64,000 nt of DNA from an uncultured Bacteroidales bacterium (lineage in GTDB: Bacteria; Bacteroidota; Bacteroidia; Bacteroidales; P3), in contig ONJY01000002.1 of assembly GCA_900318275.1 (NCBI GenBank), positions 1 to 64,000 of the forward strand, given 5' to 3'. How positions within the stretch are numbered: position 1 is the stretch's first letter; the number at the start of each line of letters is the position of its first letter. Of this stretch, positions 44,024-54,361 are shown piece by piece. The translations under genes and the position numbers were made by a program. The notes under the pieces are model-generated. The model saw only the letters and a program-made list of their open reading frames with translations, had not been told where the DNA came from and did no database searches.

Positions 44024-45609
44024 AACTTCATGTTTATTGTTTCCTTCAGGTCTTCGTCCATCGGCAGATATGCATCATAGAATGCATCGTTGCCATACAG
44101 GGCCAGACCTACGTATGCTTTAAGCATTGCCATAATCAGCGGACGCTGAGCGGCGATGCTCTTTTCGTCTCTCTCCACACCCTTGCGTACCCCTTCGCTG
44201 ACAAGCTCCTCCAACAATGCCTCGTTTGCCTTGAATCCTTTTCCGAAACTCTTGCTGTCTGGGTAACGCCGCAACAGTTCCGCAGCATGACGCTGCACAT
44301 GACGGAATGCCACAATGTTTATAAGTCCTTTATTAGCCAAAGCGTTGTAGTACACAAACGTCTCGTCCTTGCGATATGTCAGCAACCTGTCGGGAATAAT
44401 GCCGCCACCGCCGTATACCACACGTCCACCCTTGGTGTAGTATGGCGTGGAGTCATTTATATGCACCGTCATGCTGTCGGCATACGACTCATCTAACAAC
44501 TGCGTAATATATGAGCGGTAGTATTCATCCGTACCGCTGTCATACGGTCGTTGTATCGAGCGTCCCGAAGGTGTATAATATCGTGCCGTCGTGAGCAGCA
44601 CCGACGACCCATCGTTCAGTGAGAAATCCGTCTGCACCAATCCCTTTCCGAAGGTGCGACGTCCAACGATAGTGGCACGGTCGTTGTCCTGTAGGGCACC
44701 ACTGACCACTTCACTTGCCGAAGCAGAGTTCTCGTCCACCATCACTACAACAGTACCTTTGGTGAAGAGTCCACCTATCGGAGCCCTTACATCACGACGG
44801 TGGCTGTGGGCGCCTTCAGTGTATACTATCAGGCTTCCCGACGGGAGCAGCTCTCCGGCAATACCCACGGCACTCGCCAACGAGCCTCCTCCATTCCCGC
44901 GAAGGTCAAAGATAAGCTTTTTCATCCCCTTACCCTTCAGCGAGACCAAAGCATTGTGAAACTCATCATAACTTGTCGACGAGAACGACGACAGCAGTAT
45001 GTACCCTATCGTGTCGTCAAGCATCGTGGCACAAGTGACTGTCTGATGATTAACCAGCCCACGACGTATCTTGTAGCATAAGTCGTTGCCTCGTCGATTC
45101 ACACACACCTCCACCGTTGTGGCCCTCGGACCGCGCAGGCGTGCCACCACGCTGTCGCGGGGCATACCCACACCACTCATCGTGTCGCCGTCCACAGTCA
45201 TTATCAGGTCACCGGGAAGCAAGCCTACATTGGCCGACGGTCCGTCGGCAATAACTTGACCAACATATACGCTGTCACCTTCATAGTGCAGCACTATGCC
45301 GACACCCTCAAAGTTGCCGCGCATCATCTCGTCTGTTCTCTCGGTCTCACGTGCCGAGAGATAAGTGCTGTGTGGGTCAAGCTCGCTGAGTATGGCCGCC
45401 ACGATACGTTCGCTCACCGAGTCGGCATCCACGGCATCCACATATTCACTCTCCACCAGTCTCATCACTTCGCTCACCTTGCCCTCCAGCGTTCCGTCAG
45501 ACTTCTGCCTGTTGTGCGAGGCAAACATCAACCCTATCAGCACCCCAAGCACCATTGCTATGAGCACCAATATACAATTGCCCGTCTGTCTTGCCTTGTC
45601 GGAATCCAT
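44020..45609 (-). CDS. S41-family C-terminal processing protease
   Basis: The 529-residue protein has an N-terminal anchor (ILVLIAMVLGVLIGLMFA), a PDZ domain (about 85-165, GVGIVLHYEGDSVYV), and the S41 core. The nucleophile segment is VDENSASASEVVSGAL, followed by the lysine in RRTFGKGLVQ. GNGGGSLASAV forms the oxyanion region. It is a periplasmic tail-specific protease. The ATG at 45607-45609 is preferred over a TTG at 45630. Confidence 0.92.
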   Translation of the reverse strand: MDSDKARQTGNCILVLIAMVLGVLIGLMFASHNRQKSDGTLEGKVSEVMRLVESEYVDAVDADSVSERIVAAILSELDPHSTYLSARETERTDEMMRGNFEGVGIVLHYEGDSVYVGQVIADGPSANVGLLPGDLIMTVDGDTMSGVGMPRDSVVARLRGPRATTVEVCVNRRGNDLCYKIRRGLVNHQTVTCATMLDDTIGYILLSSFSSTSYDEFHNALVSLKGKGMKKLIFDLRGNGGGSLASAVGIAGELLPSGSLIVYTEGAHSHRRDVRAPIGGLFTKGTVVVMVDENSASASEVVSGALQDNDRATIVGRRTFGKGLVQTDFSLNDGSSVLLTTARYYTPSGRSIQRPYDSGTDEYYRSYITQLLDESYADSMTVHINDSTPYYTKGGRVVYGGGGIIPDRLLTYRKDETFVYYNALANKGLINIVAFRHVQRHAAELLRRYPDSKSFGKGFKANEALLEELVSEGVRKGVERDEKSIAAQRPLIMAMLKAYVGLALYGNDAFYDAYLPMDEDLKETINMKL

Positions 45610-45660
45610 ATCGTTATAACGACGGAGCAATGTTATTATTATTTACCGATGTAAAAAAAA

Positions 45661-46092
45661 CTAAAGGGCAAGTGCTGCGGCTGTTATCTCGGCGTGGTCA
45701 AATGCCAACGGCGGCAGTGCGTCTGTCGGCCACCACCGCACCTCGGCGGCATCGTCTCCGGCTGTTGCCCAAACGTCGTCAGCGACGTCGATGCGGTATG
45801 CTGCCGTCACCGTACGTCCACGAGGGTCGCGCCCCGGGGCACTGTAGATTCCTATCAGCCGCAGCTGTCCTTCGCCGACCGTCAAGCCCGTTTCCTCCTG
45901 CAGTTCACGGACGGCACAATGCTCTATGGTCTCGTCCATCTCCATGAAACCGCCGGGCAAGGCCCAGCAGCCCTTGTAAGGCTCGTTGCCGCGCCTCACC
46001 AGAAGAACCTCCGCCCGATGGCGGACGACGACACAGTCGGCCGTAAGCATCGGGCGGGGGTACTCGTATGTGTAAATCCCTTTTTCGCTCAC
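45661..46092 (-). CDS. Nudix hydrolase
   Basis: The 143-residue protein contains a complete Nudix box from residue 48, with GF, ETIE, REL and EETG (G-x5-E-x7-REUxEExGU). The preceding GCWALPGG loop is also present. It resembles ADP-ribose/NUDIX family enzymes of Bacteroidota; the substrate cannot be told. The start codon directly follows the stop of the gene at 46093, so the two may be co-transcribed. Confidence 0.9.
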   Translation of the reverse strand: MSEKGIYTYEYPRPMLTADCVVVRHRAEVLLVRRGNEPYKGCWALPGGFMEMDETIEHCAVRELQEETGLTVGEGQLRLIGIYSAPGRDPRGRTVTAAYRIDVADDVWATAGDDAAEVRWWPTDALPPLAFDHAEITAAALAL

Positions 46093-47121
46093 TTAATCTT
46101 CTTCGTATATCAGCAGCTTGCCATCGGCCCAGATGAAGAGCAGCGGGTCTTTGTCATGCTTCTTGCTTATCCAGCAGCCGCCGTTCTCTGCATCGATGAC
46201 CATGTTGCAGTACTTCCTGTTGATCTTCTGTTCGGCCAGCAGGTGGTCATCCTTGTCGTAGACCTGCAGGTATGTATCGCCGCCGTCCTTGACTATGGCA
46301 TACATGATGTCGCCGCTGATGCCGTAGGTCACTATGTCGACCTTGTAGGTCTCCTTCACGTAGTCGCGCACAACCACTACGTCAGTCACATGATAGTCAT
46401 ACCAGTAGCTGTTGCAGTAGTGCCAGAAGCCAGGCCAGTACCAGTGACGCGGGGGCAGCGGATCCCAGTAGATGGGGTGGCAGTGCACATAGTGACGATG
46501 CCAGGGGTGGTGGAAGTACGGTGCCGGATGTATCGGGCGTGCTGCCGGTGGCAGGTATCCGCCACTGCGTCCCGGGCGGGCATAGCCGTGATATGCGCTT
46601 GTGCTCTCAGGCGAGGCCGGACGCGTAGGCGTCACATCCCTTCTCGACGGGGCTGTCGTGCCGGCGGGCTTTGCGCCACCCACCGTCGGGGCCGGACGGC
46701 CCATACCGCTGCGGGTAGGTGCAGCCTCTCCGCGCGACGGCCGGCCGACCGATGCTGCGCTGCCAACTTCGCCACCACTGCGTGACGGGCGGCTTATGCT
46801 GCGGCTCGAAGAACTCGGGCTGCTGAAGCTGCGGCTCGAGACACTTGAGTTGCTGCGGCTCGGGGCACTGTAGTTACGGCTCGGCGTGCTCTTGGTTGCC
46901 GACGAGTTGTTGTAACTGCGCGAGGGAGTGCTCGAGCTGCGGCTCGGTGAGCTGTAGCTCGAACTGCTGCGCGAGGGGGCGCTGCTGCGGCTCGGTGCGC
47001 TCATCGACGAGCCGCCGCGGCTGCCGCCACCGTGGCCACCGCTGCGCGAAGGCTGGGCCATGACAGGCATTGCCAGCGCCAGGGCCGTCACTGCGAGGAT
47101 TATTGCTTTTGCGGTTTTCAT
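46093..47121 (-). CDS. Ser/Arg-rich, His/aromatic-rich exported protein
   Basis: The 342-residue protein has a signal peptide (MKTAKAIILAVTALALAMPVMAQ). A low-complexity region of Ser-Arg-Pro repeats follows (about 25-150, APSRSS, SPSRSS, TPSRSY). Next comes an aromatic/histidine segment (about 205-250, HHPWHRHYVHCHPIYWDP, HWYWPGFWHYCNSYWYDYH), and a folded beta-rich C-terminus (DVVVVRDYVKETYKVD onward). The start at 47119-47121 follows a TACTTTTG promoter; a longer upstream frame would overlap it. I recall such proteins in Bacteroidales but no function. Metal binding by the His segment is only a guess. Confidence 0.7.
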   Translation of the reverse strand: MKTAKAIILAVTALALAMPVMAQPSRSGGHGGGSRGGSSMSAPSRSSAPSRSSSSYSSPSRSSSTPSRSYNNSSATKSTPSRNYSAPSRSNSSVSSRSFSSPSSSSRSISRPSRSGGEVGSAASVGRPSRGEAAPTRSGMGRPAPTVGGAKPAGTTAPSRRDVTPTRPASPESTSAYHGYARPGRSGGYLPPAARPIHPAPYFHHPWHRHYVHCHPIYWDPLPPRHWYWPGFWHYCNSYWYDYHVTDVVVVRDYVKETYKVDIVTYGISGDIMYAIVKDGGDTYLQVYDKDDHLLAEQKINRKYCNMVIDAENGGCWISKKHDKDPLLFIWADGKLLIYEED

Positions 47122-47159
47122 AGTTTTGCTCCTTTCTTTTTTGGTTCCGTTTTCTGCTG

Positions 47160-47167
47160 CAAAAGTA
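47160..47167 (-). promoter_or_regulatory. -7 promoter box of the Ser/Arg-rich gene
   Basis: On the minus strand TACTTTTG, a match to TAnnTTTG, lies 39 bases before the ATG at 47121. Only a weak TTTC is seen near -33. It lies between this gene and the metG 3' end. Confidence 0.55.
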
Positions 47168-47215
47168 CAACCATTCCGTGAGGGAAATTCCGAAAGCGTC
47201 ACCTATTTTTCCCCA

Positions 47216-49276
47216 TCAGCCTACCGAGCAGCCGGGAGTAACTATGTCCGAGGGGGTTAGCAGCACCAGACGTCCGTCCTTGTCCTCGGCGCTGAGTATC
47301 ATTCCCTGGCTCTCGACACCCTTCAACTTGCGCGGCGGGAAGTTGGCGATGAAGCAAACTTGCCTGCCCACGAGGGCCTGCGGGTCAGGATAGAACTTGG
47401 CTATGCCGCTCACTATCGTGCGCGTGCCCATGCCGTCCTCTATCTTGAACTGCAGCAGCTTGTCGGCCTTGGGCACCTTCTGGCACTCCAATATGGTACC
47501 CACGCGGATATCCATCTTGCCGAAGTCGTCGATGGTCACCGGGGCCTTCACCTCGGCGGGCTGCCATGCGTTGAGGGCGTTCTGCTCCTTGGTTGCCTGC
47601 AGTTTGTCGACCTGTGCCTGTATGGTCTCATCGCTTATCTGCTCGAAGAGCAGCTCTGGGGTACCTATGATGTGGCCTTCCAAGAGGATGTCGGCGCGGC
47701 CGGCGTCCTGCCAGCCGAGGGCCTGCAGGTTCATGATGCTGTGCATCTTGTCGGCCGTGAATGGCAGGAAGGGGGCGCAGAGCACCGCAAGGTTGGCGCA
47801 TATCTGCAGCGAGAGGTTCATCACCGTGGCGGTACGCTCGGGGTCAGTCTTGACGAGCTTCCACGGCTCGGTATCCGTCAGGTATTTGTTGCCCAGACGG
47901 GCCAGATTCATCATCTCGGCGAGGGCTTCACGGAAGCGGTAGGTCTCAATGCTGCGGCCTATGCGTTCGGGGAAAGTAGCCATCTCCTTGACAAGCTCCT
48001 GCTCGGCTTCTCCAAGGGGTCCGCAAGCTGGCACGCGACCACCGTAGAACTTGTGCGTCAGCACGAGCGTGCGGTTGACGAAGTTGCCGAGGATGGCCAC
48101 CAGCTCGCTGTTGTTCTTCAACTGGAAGTCCTTCCAGGTGAAGTCGTTGTCCTTGGTCTCAGGGGCGTTGCTGCACAGCGTGTAGCGCAGCACATCCTGC
48201 TTGCCGGGGAATTCACGCAGGTACTCGTGCAGCCACACGGCCCAGTTGCGCGAGGTGCTTATCTTGTCGCCTTCGAGGTTGAGGAACTCGTTGGCAGGCA
48301 CGTTGGCGGGCAATATGTAGCTGCCGTCAGCGTGGAGCATCGAGGGGAAGATGATGCAGTGGAACACAATATTGTCCTTGCCGATGAAGTGCACCAACTT
48401 GGTGTCCTGGTCTTTCCACCATTTCTCCCAGTCGTCGCCTTTGAGCTGCTTGGTGAAGCTGATGTAGCCTATAGGTGCGTCGAACCAGACGTAGAGCACT
48501 TTGCCGTCGGCACCCTCCAGGGGCACCTTCACACCCCAGTCGAGGTCGCGCGTGACGGCGCGGGGCTGCAACCCGGCGTCTATCCACGACTTGCACTGTC
48601 CGTAGACGTTGGTCTTCCAGTCGCCTTTGTGGCTTTCCAGTATCCACTGGCGCAGCCACGGCTCGTCTTTGTCGAGGGGGAGGAACCAGTGCTTGGTCTC
48701 CTTGAGCACGGGCTTGCTGCCGCTGAGGGCGCTCTTGGGGTTGATGAGGTCGGTGGCGTTGAGCGAGGTGCCGCAGGCTTCGCACTGGTCGCCGTAGGCA
48801 CGCTCGTTGCCGCAATGGGGGCAGGTGCCCGTGATGTAGCGGTCGGCAAGGAAGCAGCCGGCCTCCTCATCGTAGTACTGCTGCGACACCTTCTCCACAA
48901 ACTTGCCCTCGTCGTAGAGTTTCTTGAAGTACTCGGCTGCCGTCTCGTGGTGCTCCTTGCTGCTTGTGCGGCTGTAGATGTCGAACGAGATACCGAGCTC
49001 GGCGAAGCTGTCCTTGATGATCTTGTGGTAGCGGTCCACGATGTCCTGCGGCGTGACGCCCTCTTTGCGGGCCTTGATGGTGATGGGCACGCCGTGCTCG
49101 TCGCTGCCGCCTATGAACATCACCTCCTCGCCCTGAGCGCGCAGATAGCGCACATAGACGTCGGCAGGCACGTAGACACCGGCCAGGTGGCCGATGTGCA
49201 CAGGGCCATTGGCGTAGGGCAGCGCCGAGGTGACGGTATAACGCTTGTATTTCTTGTCTTTCTCTGTGTATGTCAT
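47216..49276 (-). CDS. metG: Methionyl-tRNA synthetase with C-terminal tRNA-binding domain
   Basis: This class I enzyme charges both initiator and elongator tRNA-Met. The 686-residue protein has HIGH as [13 protein letters not shown], four zinc cysteines ([18 protein letters not shown]), KMSKS as KISTS ([10 protein letters not shown]), an anticodon-binding domain, and a C-terminal EMAP/Trbp111-like domain (about 580-686, [25 protein letters not shown]). It lies 4 bases after a lipoprotein gene. A long antisense open frame covers it but has no credible product. Confidence 0.97.
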   Translation of the reverse strand: MTYTEKDKKYKRYTVTSALPYANGPVHIGHLAGVYVPADVYVRYLRAQGEEVMFIGGSDEHGVPITIKARKEGVTPQDIVDRYHKIIKDSFAELGISFDIYSRTSSKEHHETAAEYFKKLYDEGKFVEKVSQQYYDEEAGCFLADRYITGTCPHCGNERAYGDQCEACGTSLNATDLINPKSALSGSKPVLKETKHWFLPLDKDEPWLRQWILESHKGDWKTNVYGQCKSWIDAGLQPRAVTRDLDWGVKVPLEGADGKVLYVWFDAPIGYISFTKQLKGDDWEKWWKDQDTKLVHFIGKDNIVFHCIIFPSMLHADGSYILPANVPANEFLNLEGDKISTSRNWAVWLHEYLREFPGKQDVLRYTLCSNAPETKDNDFTWKDFQLKNNSELVAILGNFVNRTLVLTHKFYGGRVPACGPLGEAEQELVKEMATFPERIGRSIETYRFREALAEMMNLARLGNKYLTDTEPWKLVKTDPERTATVMNLSLQICANLAVLCAPFLPFTADKMHSIMNLQALGWQDAGRADILLEGHIIGTPELLFEQISDETIQAQVDKLQATKEQNALNAWQPAEVKAPVTIDDFGKMDIRVGTILECQKVPKADKLLQFKIEDGMGTRTIVSGIAKFYPDPQALVGRQVCFIANFPPRKLKGVESQGMILSAEDKDGRLVLLTPSDIVTPGCSVG

Positions 49277-49280
49277 ATCT

Positions 49281-50336
49281 TTACTGCTGGTAAATGATTC
49301 GCGTCACACTACCCACGCCGTTCGTGACAGTCTCAGGAAAGCCTGCTGCGTTGTAGGTATAGGTGAAACTGTCGTCGCCACCAAGAGGCAGGGGCCGTGA
49401 GAAGGGAATCGGAATGTTACCCATGATGGTGGGAGCAGTCAACGTCACTTTTGCCGACGCGGCATTGTGCGAAGTCAGCACATTGTTGGCCGAATAGGCC
49501 GACGGCTCCATGCGGCCCAGGAACCCGCAATAGGGGTTGGGGTGGCTGTCGTAGGTCATGTCTATGGTGTCGTTGACTACTATAGTTACAGGACATGTGA
49601 GAGAGTCATCTGTCGAGACCAATAAATTTATCATGGATCCCAGCAATGAATCAATGTTCACAAACTGGCGGATCTCACCCAGGGTGATGGTGCCGTTGAG
49701 CTCGGCCGACACCAGCTGGCGCGACACATTGTTGCCCTCCCACTGCATGTCGACAGCGATGTTCGAGCCGGTGATTTCCATCTTCTCCTGAGGCCCTTTG
49801 CCAAAGAGGTCGCCGAGGTTGCCAAGCAGACCGCTGCCCAGCAGCGGGCCCAGCATACTCAGCACCTGCTCGTTGACGTTCACCGTCAGGTGGCTGATTT
49901 TGTTGTTGGCGTTGTGGTCATACAATATACTGGCCACAGGCATCGGGCTCATAACGGCATCGACCTTCGTCAGCAGGTCGCCCTGGTAGGTGTAGTTGGC
50001 AGAGATGGGCATGTCCATTATCGTCATCATTGCCGTATTCAGACGCTTGTTGCTGTATGTGAACGTATTGGCGCCACCCATGTTGCCGTTCTCGTCGGCC
50101 TCCTGGATAGACATCACAAGGCCATTCTCCCAGCTCCACCGCTGAGCCGTCACGTCGTCCGTTATAATCTCTACAATCTTGGCGCCGGGGTTATAGTAGC
50201 CTTCGCCCGTGGGCATCTGGTCAGCAGGAGCACCGGGCTGCGACGCGGCGGTGTTCTCGGGTTCCACATTGTCCTTCTTGCAGGCACTGAAAGCCAGCAG
50301 ACTCACGGCGCAGAGCGCAAACAATACTTTCTTCAT
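49281..50336 (-). CDS. Lipoprotein, DUF4595-like relative
   Basis: The 351-residue lipoprotein has a signal with lipobox LLAFSAC (Cys about 19). The mature part has repeated strand-turn units ([57 protein letters not shown]) like those of the lipoproteins at 22886 and 50947. No enzymatic motif is seen. It lies between the DUF5606 gene and metG on the same strand with small gaps, so it may be co-transcribed with metG. Confidence 0.68.
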   Translation of the reverse strand: MKKVLFALCAVSLLAFSACKKDNVEPENTAASQPGAPADQMPTGEGYYNPGAKIVEIITDDVTAQRWSWENGLVMSIQEADENGNMGGANTFTYSNKRLNTAMMTIMDMPISANYTYQGDLLTKVDAVMSPMPVASILYDHNANNKISHLTVNVNEQVLSMLGPLLGSGLLGNLGDLFGKGPQEKMEITGSNIAVDMQWEGNNVSRQLVSAELNGTITLGEIRQFVNIDSLLGSMINLLVSTDDSLTCPVTIVVNDTIDMTYDSHPNPYCGFLGRMEPSAYSANNVLTSHNAASAKVTLTAPTIMGNIPIPFSRPLPLGGDDSFTYTYNAAGFPETVTNGVGSVTRIIYQQ

Positions 50337-50372
50337 AGTTATGTTTTTATTGGTTAATAGACAACTTCAGCC

Positions 50373-50795
50373 TTACTGCTCCTTGGCATCCTCGGCCTCG
50401 GGCTCGTCGAAGGTAATCTTGTCGGCTCCCAGCAGGATGTTGTACCATGCGAAGAGCTTCTTGGCGTCGGAGGTATGCACACGCTCGCGGTCGTAGTCGG
50501 GCAAGGCCTTCTCCAGCAGGGCGAACAGCTCCTTGCCCTCGGCCTTCTTGGGCTCGAAGGGGGTCGGCTTGCCGTCCAGCACCTTGTGGATGGCCTGCAT
50601 CACCTCTTCCAGCGGACGCTCGTCGCTCTCGGTGAAGAGGCGTATCTCGCCCAGCGAGCTGATTCTATCTGTCTTGAACACAGGGTATTTCTGACCCGTC
50701 ACGAGGTTCTTCACCACGGCGCCGCCTTTGGTCTGCGACACCAGTTCACTCAAATCCGGCTTGCCGGCAATCACAAGGATGTTAGATAAATCCAT
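50373..50795 (-). CDS. DUF5606 domain protein
   Basis: The 140-residue cytoplasmic protein starts MDLSNILVIAGKPDLSELVSQTKGG and contains RISSLGEIRLFTESDERPLEEVMQ and ERVHTSDAKKLFAWYNIL. This matches the Bacteroidota DUF5606 family, function unknown. The C-terminus is acidic (FDEPEAEDAKEQ). It is the first gene of a minus-strand run toward metG and is divergent from the lipoprotein at 50947. Confidence 0.82.
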   Translation of the reverse strand: MDLSNILVIAGKPDLSELVSQTKGGAVVKNLVTGQKYPVFKTDRISSLGEIRLFTESDERPLEEVMQAIHKVLDGKPTPFEPKKAEGKELFALLEKALPDYDRERVHTSDAKKLFAWYNILLGADKITFDEPEAEDAKEQ

Positions 50796-50946
50796 TTCAG
50801 TCTATATTTTTTTAGTTGTATTTATATAAGTCTTATAACGTCTGCCGGCCTTTTTTATTGTATATGGCATATTTTTTTCTACCCTACACAATAATTACTT
50901 CATTCTGCCGTTGTTATAAACAAATTCACCATTCACAGACACCATT

Positions 50947-51747
50947 ATGAAAAGATTATTTGTCTATTCGCTGGCCGTGGCGACGTTGCTCTTGGCATCG
51001 GCATGCAACAAAGACGACAACAACCAGAACAATGCCTCCGACAACAACAGTTCTGGCGGCAAAAAGTTGTCCAAAGTGACCTGGATCTACGATGAAGGCG
51101 GCGCCCAAACGTTTAGCGAAGAGACAATCTTCACATGGGATGGCGCGAACCTCAAGCGGGTTGAATTGTGGGACGAGGGCGAAAGAGATTACTATGTTGA
51201 CTTCACGTACAACAACGGACGCCTCGACGAAATCACCTACCAGGAGACCGGCAAGGGTGGCGAGACCGATGTTTTCCGCCTCACCTACAACGGCGACCGT
51301 ATAACCGGCGTGGCCTGCTACTACGACGGCGTCCATGAGGACGACTACGTGCTCTCCTACAACAGCGAAGGTCTCTTGTCGTCGTTCGACATCAACAGTG
51401 GCTATTTTGTATTTTACCTAACATGGACTAACGGTAACATCACACGCCGCGACGTAGTCAGCGAGGGCTACAACCTCTACCTCTACGACAACAAGCGCAA
51501 CCCTTACCCACAACCTTATGCATTGTTTATGGCTTTTCTGGATGAGGACTTCTACTACTTGTCCGCCAATAATCTGGAGACAAAACGCTGGATTCCTGAA
51601 AACGGCGGCAATTCCAGCACGAGAAGTTATACCTACACCTACGACGGCGACTATCCCTCTATGTGTAGTTACAGTTCCGCCGGTGGCTCCGGCAGGTACT
51701 ACTTCCAGTACACTGACGGCGGCGGCCTCACGCCCCCCGCACATTAA
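50947..51747 (+). CDS. Lipoprotein, DUF4595-like
   Basis: The 266-residue lipoprotein has a lipobox LLLASAC (Cys about 20) and an Asn/Asp-rich linker. Repeated units follow with the pattern FTWDGANLKRVE, FTYNNGRLDEIT, LTYNGDRITGVA, LSYNSEGLLSSF, LTWTNGNITRRD and YTYTYDGDYPSMC. The same fold signature occurs in the 22886 gene, including the string YLYDNK before a helix. It probably forms a repeated beta-sheet surface structure. It is isolated on the plus strand with divergent and convergent neighbours. Function unknown. Confidence 0.72.
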   Translation: MKRLFVYSLAVATLLLASACNKDDNNQNNASDNNSSGGKKLSKVTWIYDEGGAQTFSEETIFTWDGANLKRVELWDEGERDYYVDFTYNNGRLDEITYQETGKGGETDVFRLTYNGDRITGVACYYDGVHEDDYVLSYNSEGLLSSFDINSGYFVFYLTWTNGNITRRDVVSEGYNLYLYDNKRNPYPQPYALFMAFLDEDFYYLSANNLETKRWIPENGGNSSTRSYTYTYDGDYPSMCSYSSAGGSGRYYFQYTDGGGLTPPAH

Positions 51748-51809
51748 TTCATCGCCCGGTATAGCTATCGGCCGAATGGGCTTCGAACGAAAGTAGACAC
51801 AGCAAGAAC

Positions 51810-51830
51810 TCCGAGAAACAACATCTCGGA
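51810..51830. terminator. Weak hairpin after the 50947 lipoprotein gene
   Basis: TCCGAGA and TCTCGGA form a 7-bp stem with the loop AACAACA, about 62 bases after the stop codon. No U-run follows, so it could be a weak or Rho-aided terminator between the convergent genes. Confidence 0.35.
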
Positions 51831-51861
51831 AAGCAACTAAATCAACACTATACGTATAGAA

Positions 51862-52695
51862 TTATTTTTCGCTGTGGAAGCGTCTCAGGCCGACGATGGG
51901 GTCGGCTACTATAGTGCTTACTTTCAGTCCGTTGCCCTCCATGACGGCGCGCAGCGTCGGCTCGATGGCCTTGGCGTAGCTGCCGACCACCGACAGCGGG
52001 AAGTCGCCATTGCGCATCAGGGGCATGATGGCGTCGGTGAACCACTCGTCCAGAGTCTTGGTGACGACACTGCGGCAATAGTCCTCCGCGATGTGCTTCA
52101 CGGCAAAGGGGGCCAGCGAGGCTAGAAAGCGGTTGGGGTTGGGCTGATGGTAGACGGCATCCATCAGCTGGGCGTCGCTCATACGGTAAGTATCATGGAA
52201 CATGAGTCTTAAGTCAGACGGCATGTGATGGGCGAGATAGTCGTTGAGTAGCACACGTCCCACATGGTTGGCCGAACCGCGGTCGCCGAGTATATAGCCT
52301 GTGCTGGTGGCTTGATGCCTAATTTGCAAGCCGTCGTAGAGGCAGGCGTTGCTGCCTGTGCCGAGGATGGCGACAAGGGCTGGTTGGTCGCCGGCGGTGG
52401 CGCGGCAGGCGGCGAGCATGTCGGTCTCGACATGTACAACGCTTGTTCCAAAGGCTTTAGCAAGCCATGTGGCCACCTTCTCGCGCTGGGCGGGAAGACC
52501 GCAGCCGGCACCGTAGAAGGTAATTGAGAATTGAGAATTGAGAATTGAGAGTTGCTGACGCACAACATTGCAGGCGACGAGGAACTGCTCCTCGGTGGTG
52601 AAGTGTGGGTTGAGGCCTTCGGTAACTACCATGTTACCAGACTCTACCTCCATCCACGTGGTCTTGGTGCTCCCGCTGTCGGCTATGAGTATCAT
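51862..52695 (-). CDS. BadF/BadG-type sugar-kinase-like ATPase
   Basis: The 277-residue ASKHA-fold protein starts [16 protein letters not shown] (phosphate-1 motif) and has [13 protein letters not shown] (phosphate-2) and [11 protein letters not shown] (adenosine motif). The family includes N-acetylglucosamine kinases. A heptad array encodes part of a linker ([19 protein letters not shown]), directly before the conserved FYGAGC strand, without breaking the frame. It overlaps pyrD by four bases and ends the envelope/pyrimidine run. Confidence 0.85.
   Translation of the reverse strand: MILIADSGSTKTTWMEVESGNMVVTEGLNPHFTTEEQFLVACNVVRQQLSILNSQFSITFYGAGCGLPAQREKVATWLAKAFGTSVVHVETDMLAACRATAGDQPALVAILGTGSNACLYDGLQIRHQATSTGYILGDRGSANHVGRVLLNDYLAHHMPSDLRLMFHDTYRMSDAQLMDAVYHQPNPNRFLASLAPFAVKHIAEDYCRSVVTKTLDEWFTDAIMPLMRNGDFPLSVVGSYAKAIEPTLRAVMEGNGLKVSTIVADPIVGLRRFHSEK
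52522..52556. repeat. In-frame five-heptad array in the BadF-type kinase gene
   Basis: Four exact AATTGAG units followed by AGTTGCT. On the coding (minus) strand it is CTCAATT repeated, giving [10 protein letters not shown]. It sits in the variable linker before the FYGAG strand. Confidence 0.9.
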
Positions 52696-53591
52696 ATTAT
52701 GCCGATAATCTCATTGATGTCGTTGACGTTGTGACGGCGGCACCAGGCCTCCATGCCATCGATGATCTTGACGGTGACGGCGGGGTCGATGAAGTTGGCG
52801 GTGCCCACCTCGATGGCTGTGGCACCGGCCATGAGGAACTCGATGGCGTCCTCGGCGGTGCAGATGCCACCCAGGCCTACGACGGGAATCTTCACGGCAT
52901 GGGCAACTTGCCACACCATGCGCACGGCCACGGGCTTGACGGCGGGACCGCTGAGGCCGCCGGTGATGTTGGCCATGCAGGGACGGCGGCGCTCGATGTC
53001 GATAGCCATGCCCAGCAGTGTGTTGATGAGGCTCACGCTGTCGGCGCCGGCGCCTTCGACGGCCTTGGCTATCTCGGCGATGCTGGTGACGTTGGGCGAG
53101 AGCTTCACTATCAGCGTCTTGTTGTATACCTTGCGCACCGCGGAGACGACCTGTGCCGCCATGTCGGGGCTGGTGCCGAAGCCCATGCCTCCGCACTTGA
53201 CGTTGGGGCAGCTGATGTTGAGCTCGATGGCGGGGATGCGGTCGAGGGCGTCGACCTGCGAGGCCACGTCGCAGTACTCCTCGATGGAAGAGCCGCTGAC
53301 GTTGACTATGATATTGGTGTCGAGGTGTTTGATACGGGGGTATACCTCTTTGCAGAACTTCTCCACACCGCCGTTCTGGAGGCCCACGGAGTTGAGCATA
53401 CCCGAGGGGGTCTCCACCATGCGAGGATAGGGGTTGCCCTCGCGGTGGCTGCCTGTGGTGCCCTTGACGACGAAGCCGCCGAGACGGTTGAGGTCTATGA
53501 AGTCGGAGAACTCTTCGCCATAGCCGAAGGTGCCGCTAGCGGTCATCACGGGGTTCTTCAGCTTGAGATTGTGTATGTTGACGTTTAGCAT
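52692..53591 (-). CDS. pyrD: Dihydroorotate dehydrogenase, class 1B catalytic subunit
   Basis: PyrD oxidises dihydroorotate to orotate in pyrimidine synthesis. The 299-residue FMN TIM-barrel has [45 protein letters not shown] (catalytic Cys) and [26 protein letters not shown]. Class 1B is indicated by the adjacent pyrK. The start MLNVNIHN overlaps the pyrK end by 7 bases. Confidence 0.95.
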   Translation of the reverse strand: MLNVNIHNLKLKNPVMTASGTFGYGEEFSDFIDLNRLGGFVVKGTTGSHREGNPYPRMVETPSGMLNSVGLQNGGVEKFCKEVYPRIKHLDTNIIVNVSGSSIEEYCDVASQVDALDRIPAIELNISCPNVKCGGMGFGTSPDMAAQVVSAVRKVYNKTLIVKLSPNVTSIAEIAKAVEGAGADSVSLINTLLGMAIDIERRRPCMANITGGLSGPAVKPVAVRMVWQVAHAVKIPVVGLGGICTAEDAIEFLMAGATAIEVGTANFIDPAVTVKIIDGMEAWCRRHNVNDINEIIGII

Positions 53592-54361
53592 TGGTACCAT
53601 TTTTTCATTGTGGAAATATCGAACACCGGGCCGTCCTTGCAGACGCAACGGTGGCCCTGGTCGGTGTCGGTGACGCAGCAAAGGCATGCGCCGACGCCGC
53701 AAGCCATCATGTTCTCCAGGCTCACCTCGCAGCGCAGGCCACGCTCGGCGGCGCTACGTGCCACGGCCTTCATCATGGGCGTAGGACCGCAGGTGTAGAT
53801 GATGTCGTAGCTGTCGGCGAAGGCGGGGTGCGTGGTGACGATGCCATGGTGACCGAGGCTGCCGTCGTCGGTGGCTATCAGGAGGTCGCCGTAGGGCTTG
53901 AAGTCGTCGCGCACGGGGATGAGGCCGGCGGTGCGTCCGCCGAGGAGTATGGTACAGCGTACGCCACTAGCCTTCAGCACCTTGCTGAGGTGCAGCAGAG
54001 GTGCCGTGCCGGCGCCGCCACCCACGAGGAGGGCATGGCTGCCGGCGGGGATGGCTGTGGTGAAGCCGTGGCCGAGGGGATAGACGACATTGAGGCTGTC
54101 GCCCACGGCGAGGGTGGCGAGACGGCGGGTGCCGTTGCCGACAATCTGGATGAGCAGGCTCAGGGTGCCGGCCTCGGCGTCGACATCGTGCACCGAGATG
54201 GGGCGGCGCAGCATGACGCGAGGCTCGTCCTCGACGAGCACCTCGACAAACTGGCCGGGGGCTATGGGCTGCATCTTGCCGCCATGCTGCAGCACCAGAC
54301 GGAAGTACTGGTCGCCGAGCTGCTGGCATGCAGCGATACTGAAGTTGTGTATTTCCTTCAT
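53585..54361 (-). CDS. pyrK: Dihydroorotate dehydrogenase electron-transfer subunit
   Basis: PyrK passes electrons from PyrD to NAD through FAD and a [2Fe-2S] cluster. The 258-residue protein starts [18 protein letters not shown]. It has the FAD motif [10 protein letters not shown], a Rossmann [12 protein letters not shown] and the C-terminal cluster cysteines in [14 protein letters not shown] plus CVCKDGPVF. The ATG overlaps the lptF stop by one base. Confidence 0.95.
   Translation of the reverse strand: MKEIHNFSIAACQQLGDQYFRLVLQHGGKMQPIAPGQFVEVLVEDEPRVMLRRPISVHDVDAEAGTLSLLIQIVGNGTRRLATLAVGDSLNVVYPLGHGFTTAIPAGSHALLVGGGAGTAPLLHLSKVLKASGVRCTILLGGRTAGLIPVRDDFKPYGDLLIATDDGSLGHHGIVTTHPAFADSYDIIYTCGPTPMMKAVARSAAERGLRCEVSLENMMACGVGACLCCVTDTDQGHRCVCKDGPVFDISTMKKWYQC

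Noticed and set aside
47360-49297. A 645-codon plus-strand frame antisense to metG
   Set aside because: It has no recognisable motifs and lies exactly opposite a complete methionyl-tRNA synthetase; it is a composition shadow.
50796-50946. tRNA or small RNA in the AT-rich divergent gap
   Set aside because: No cloverleaf arms or strong hairpin can be drawn; only promoter-like AT-rich sequence is visible.
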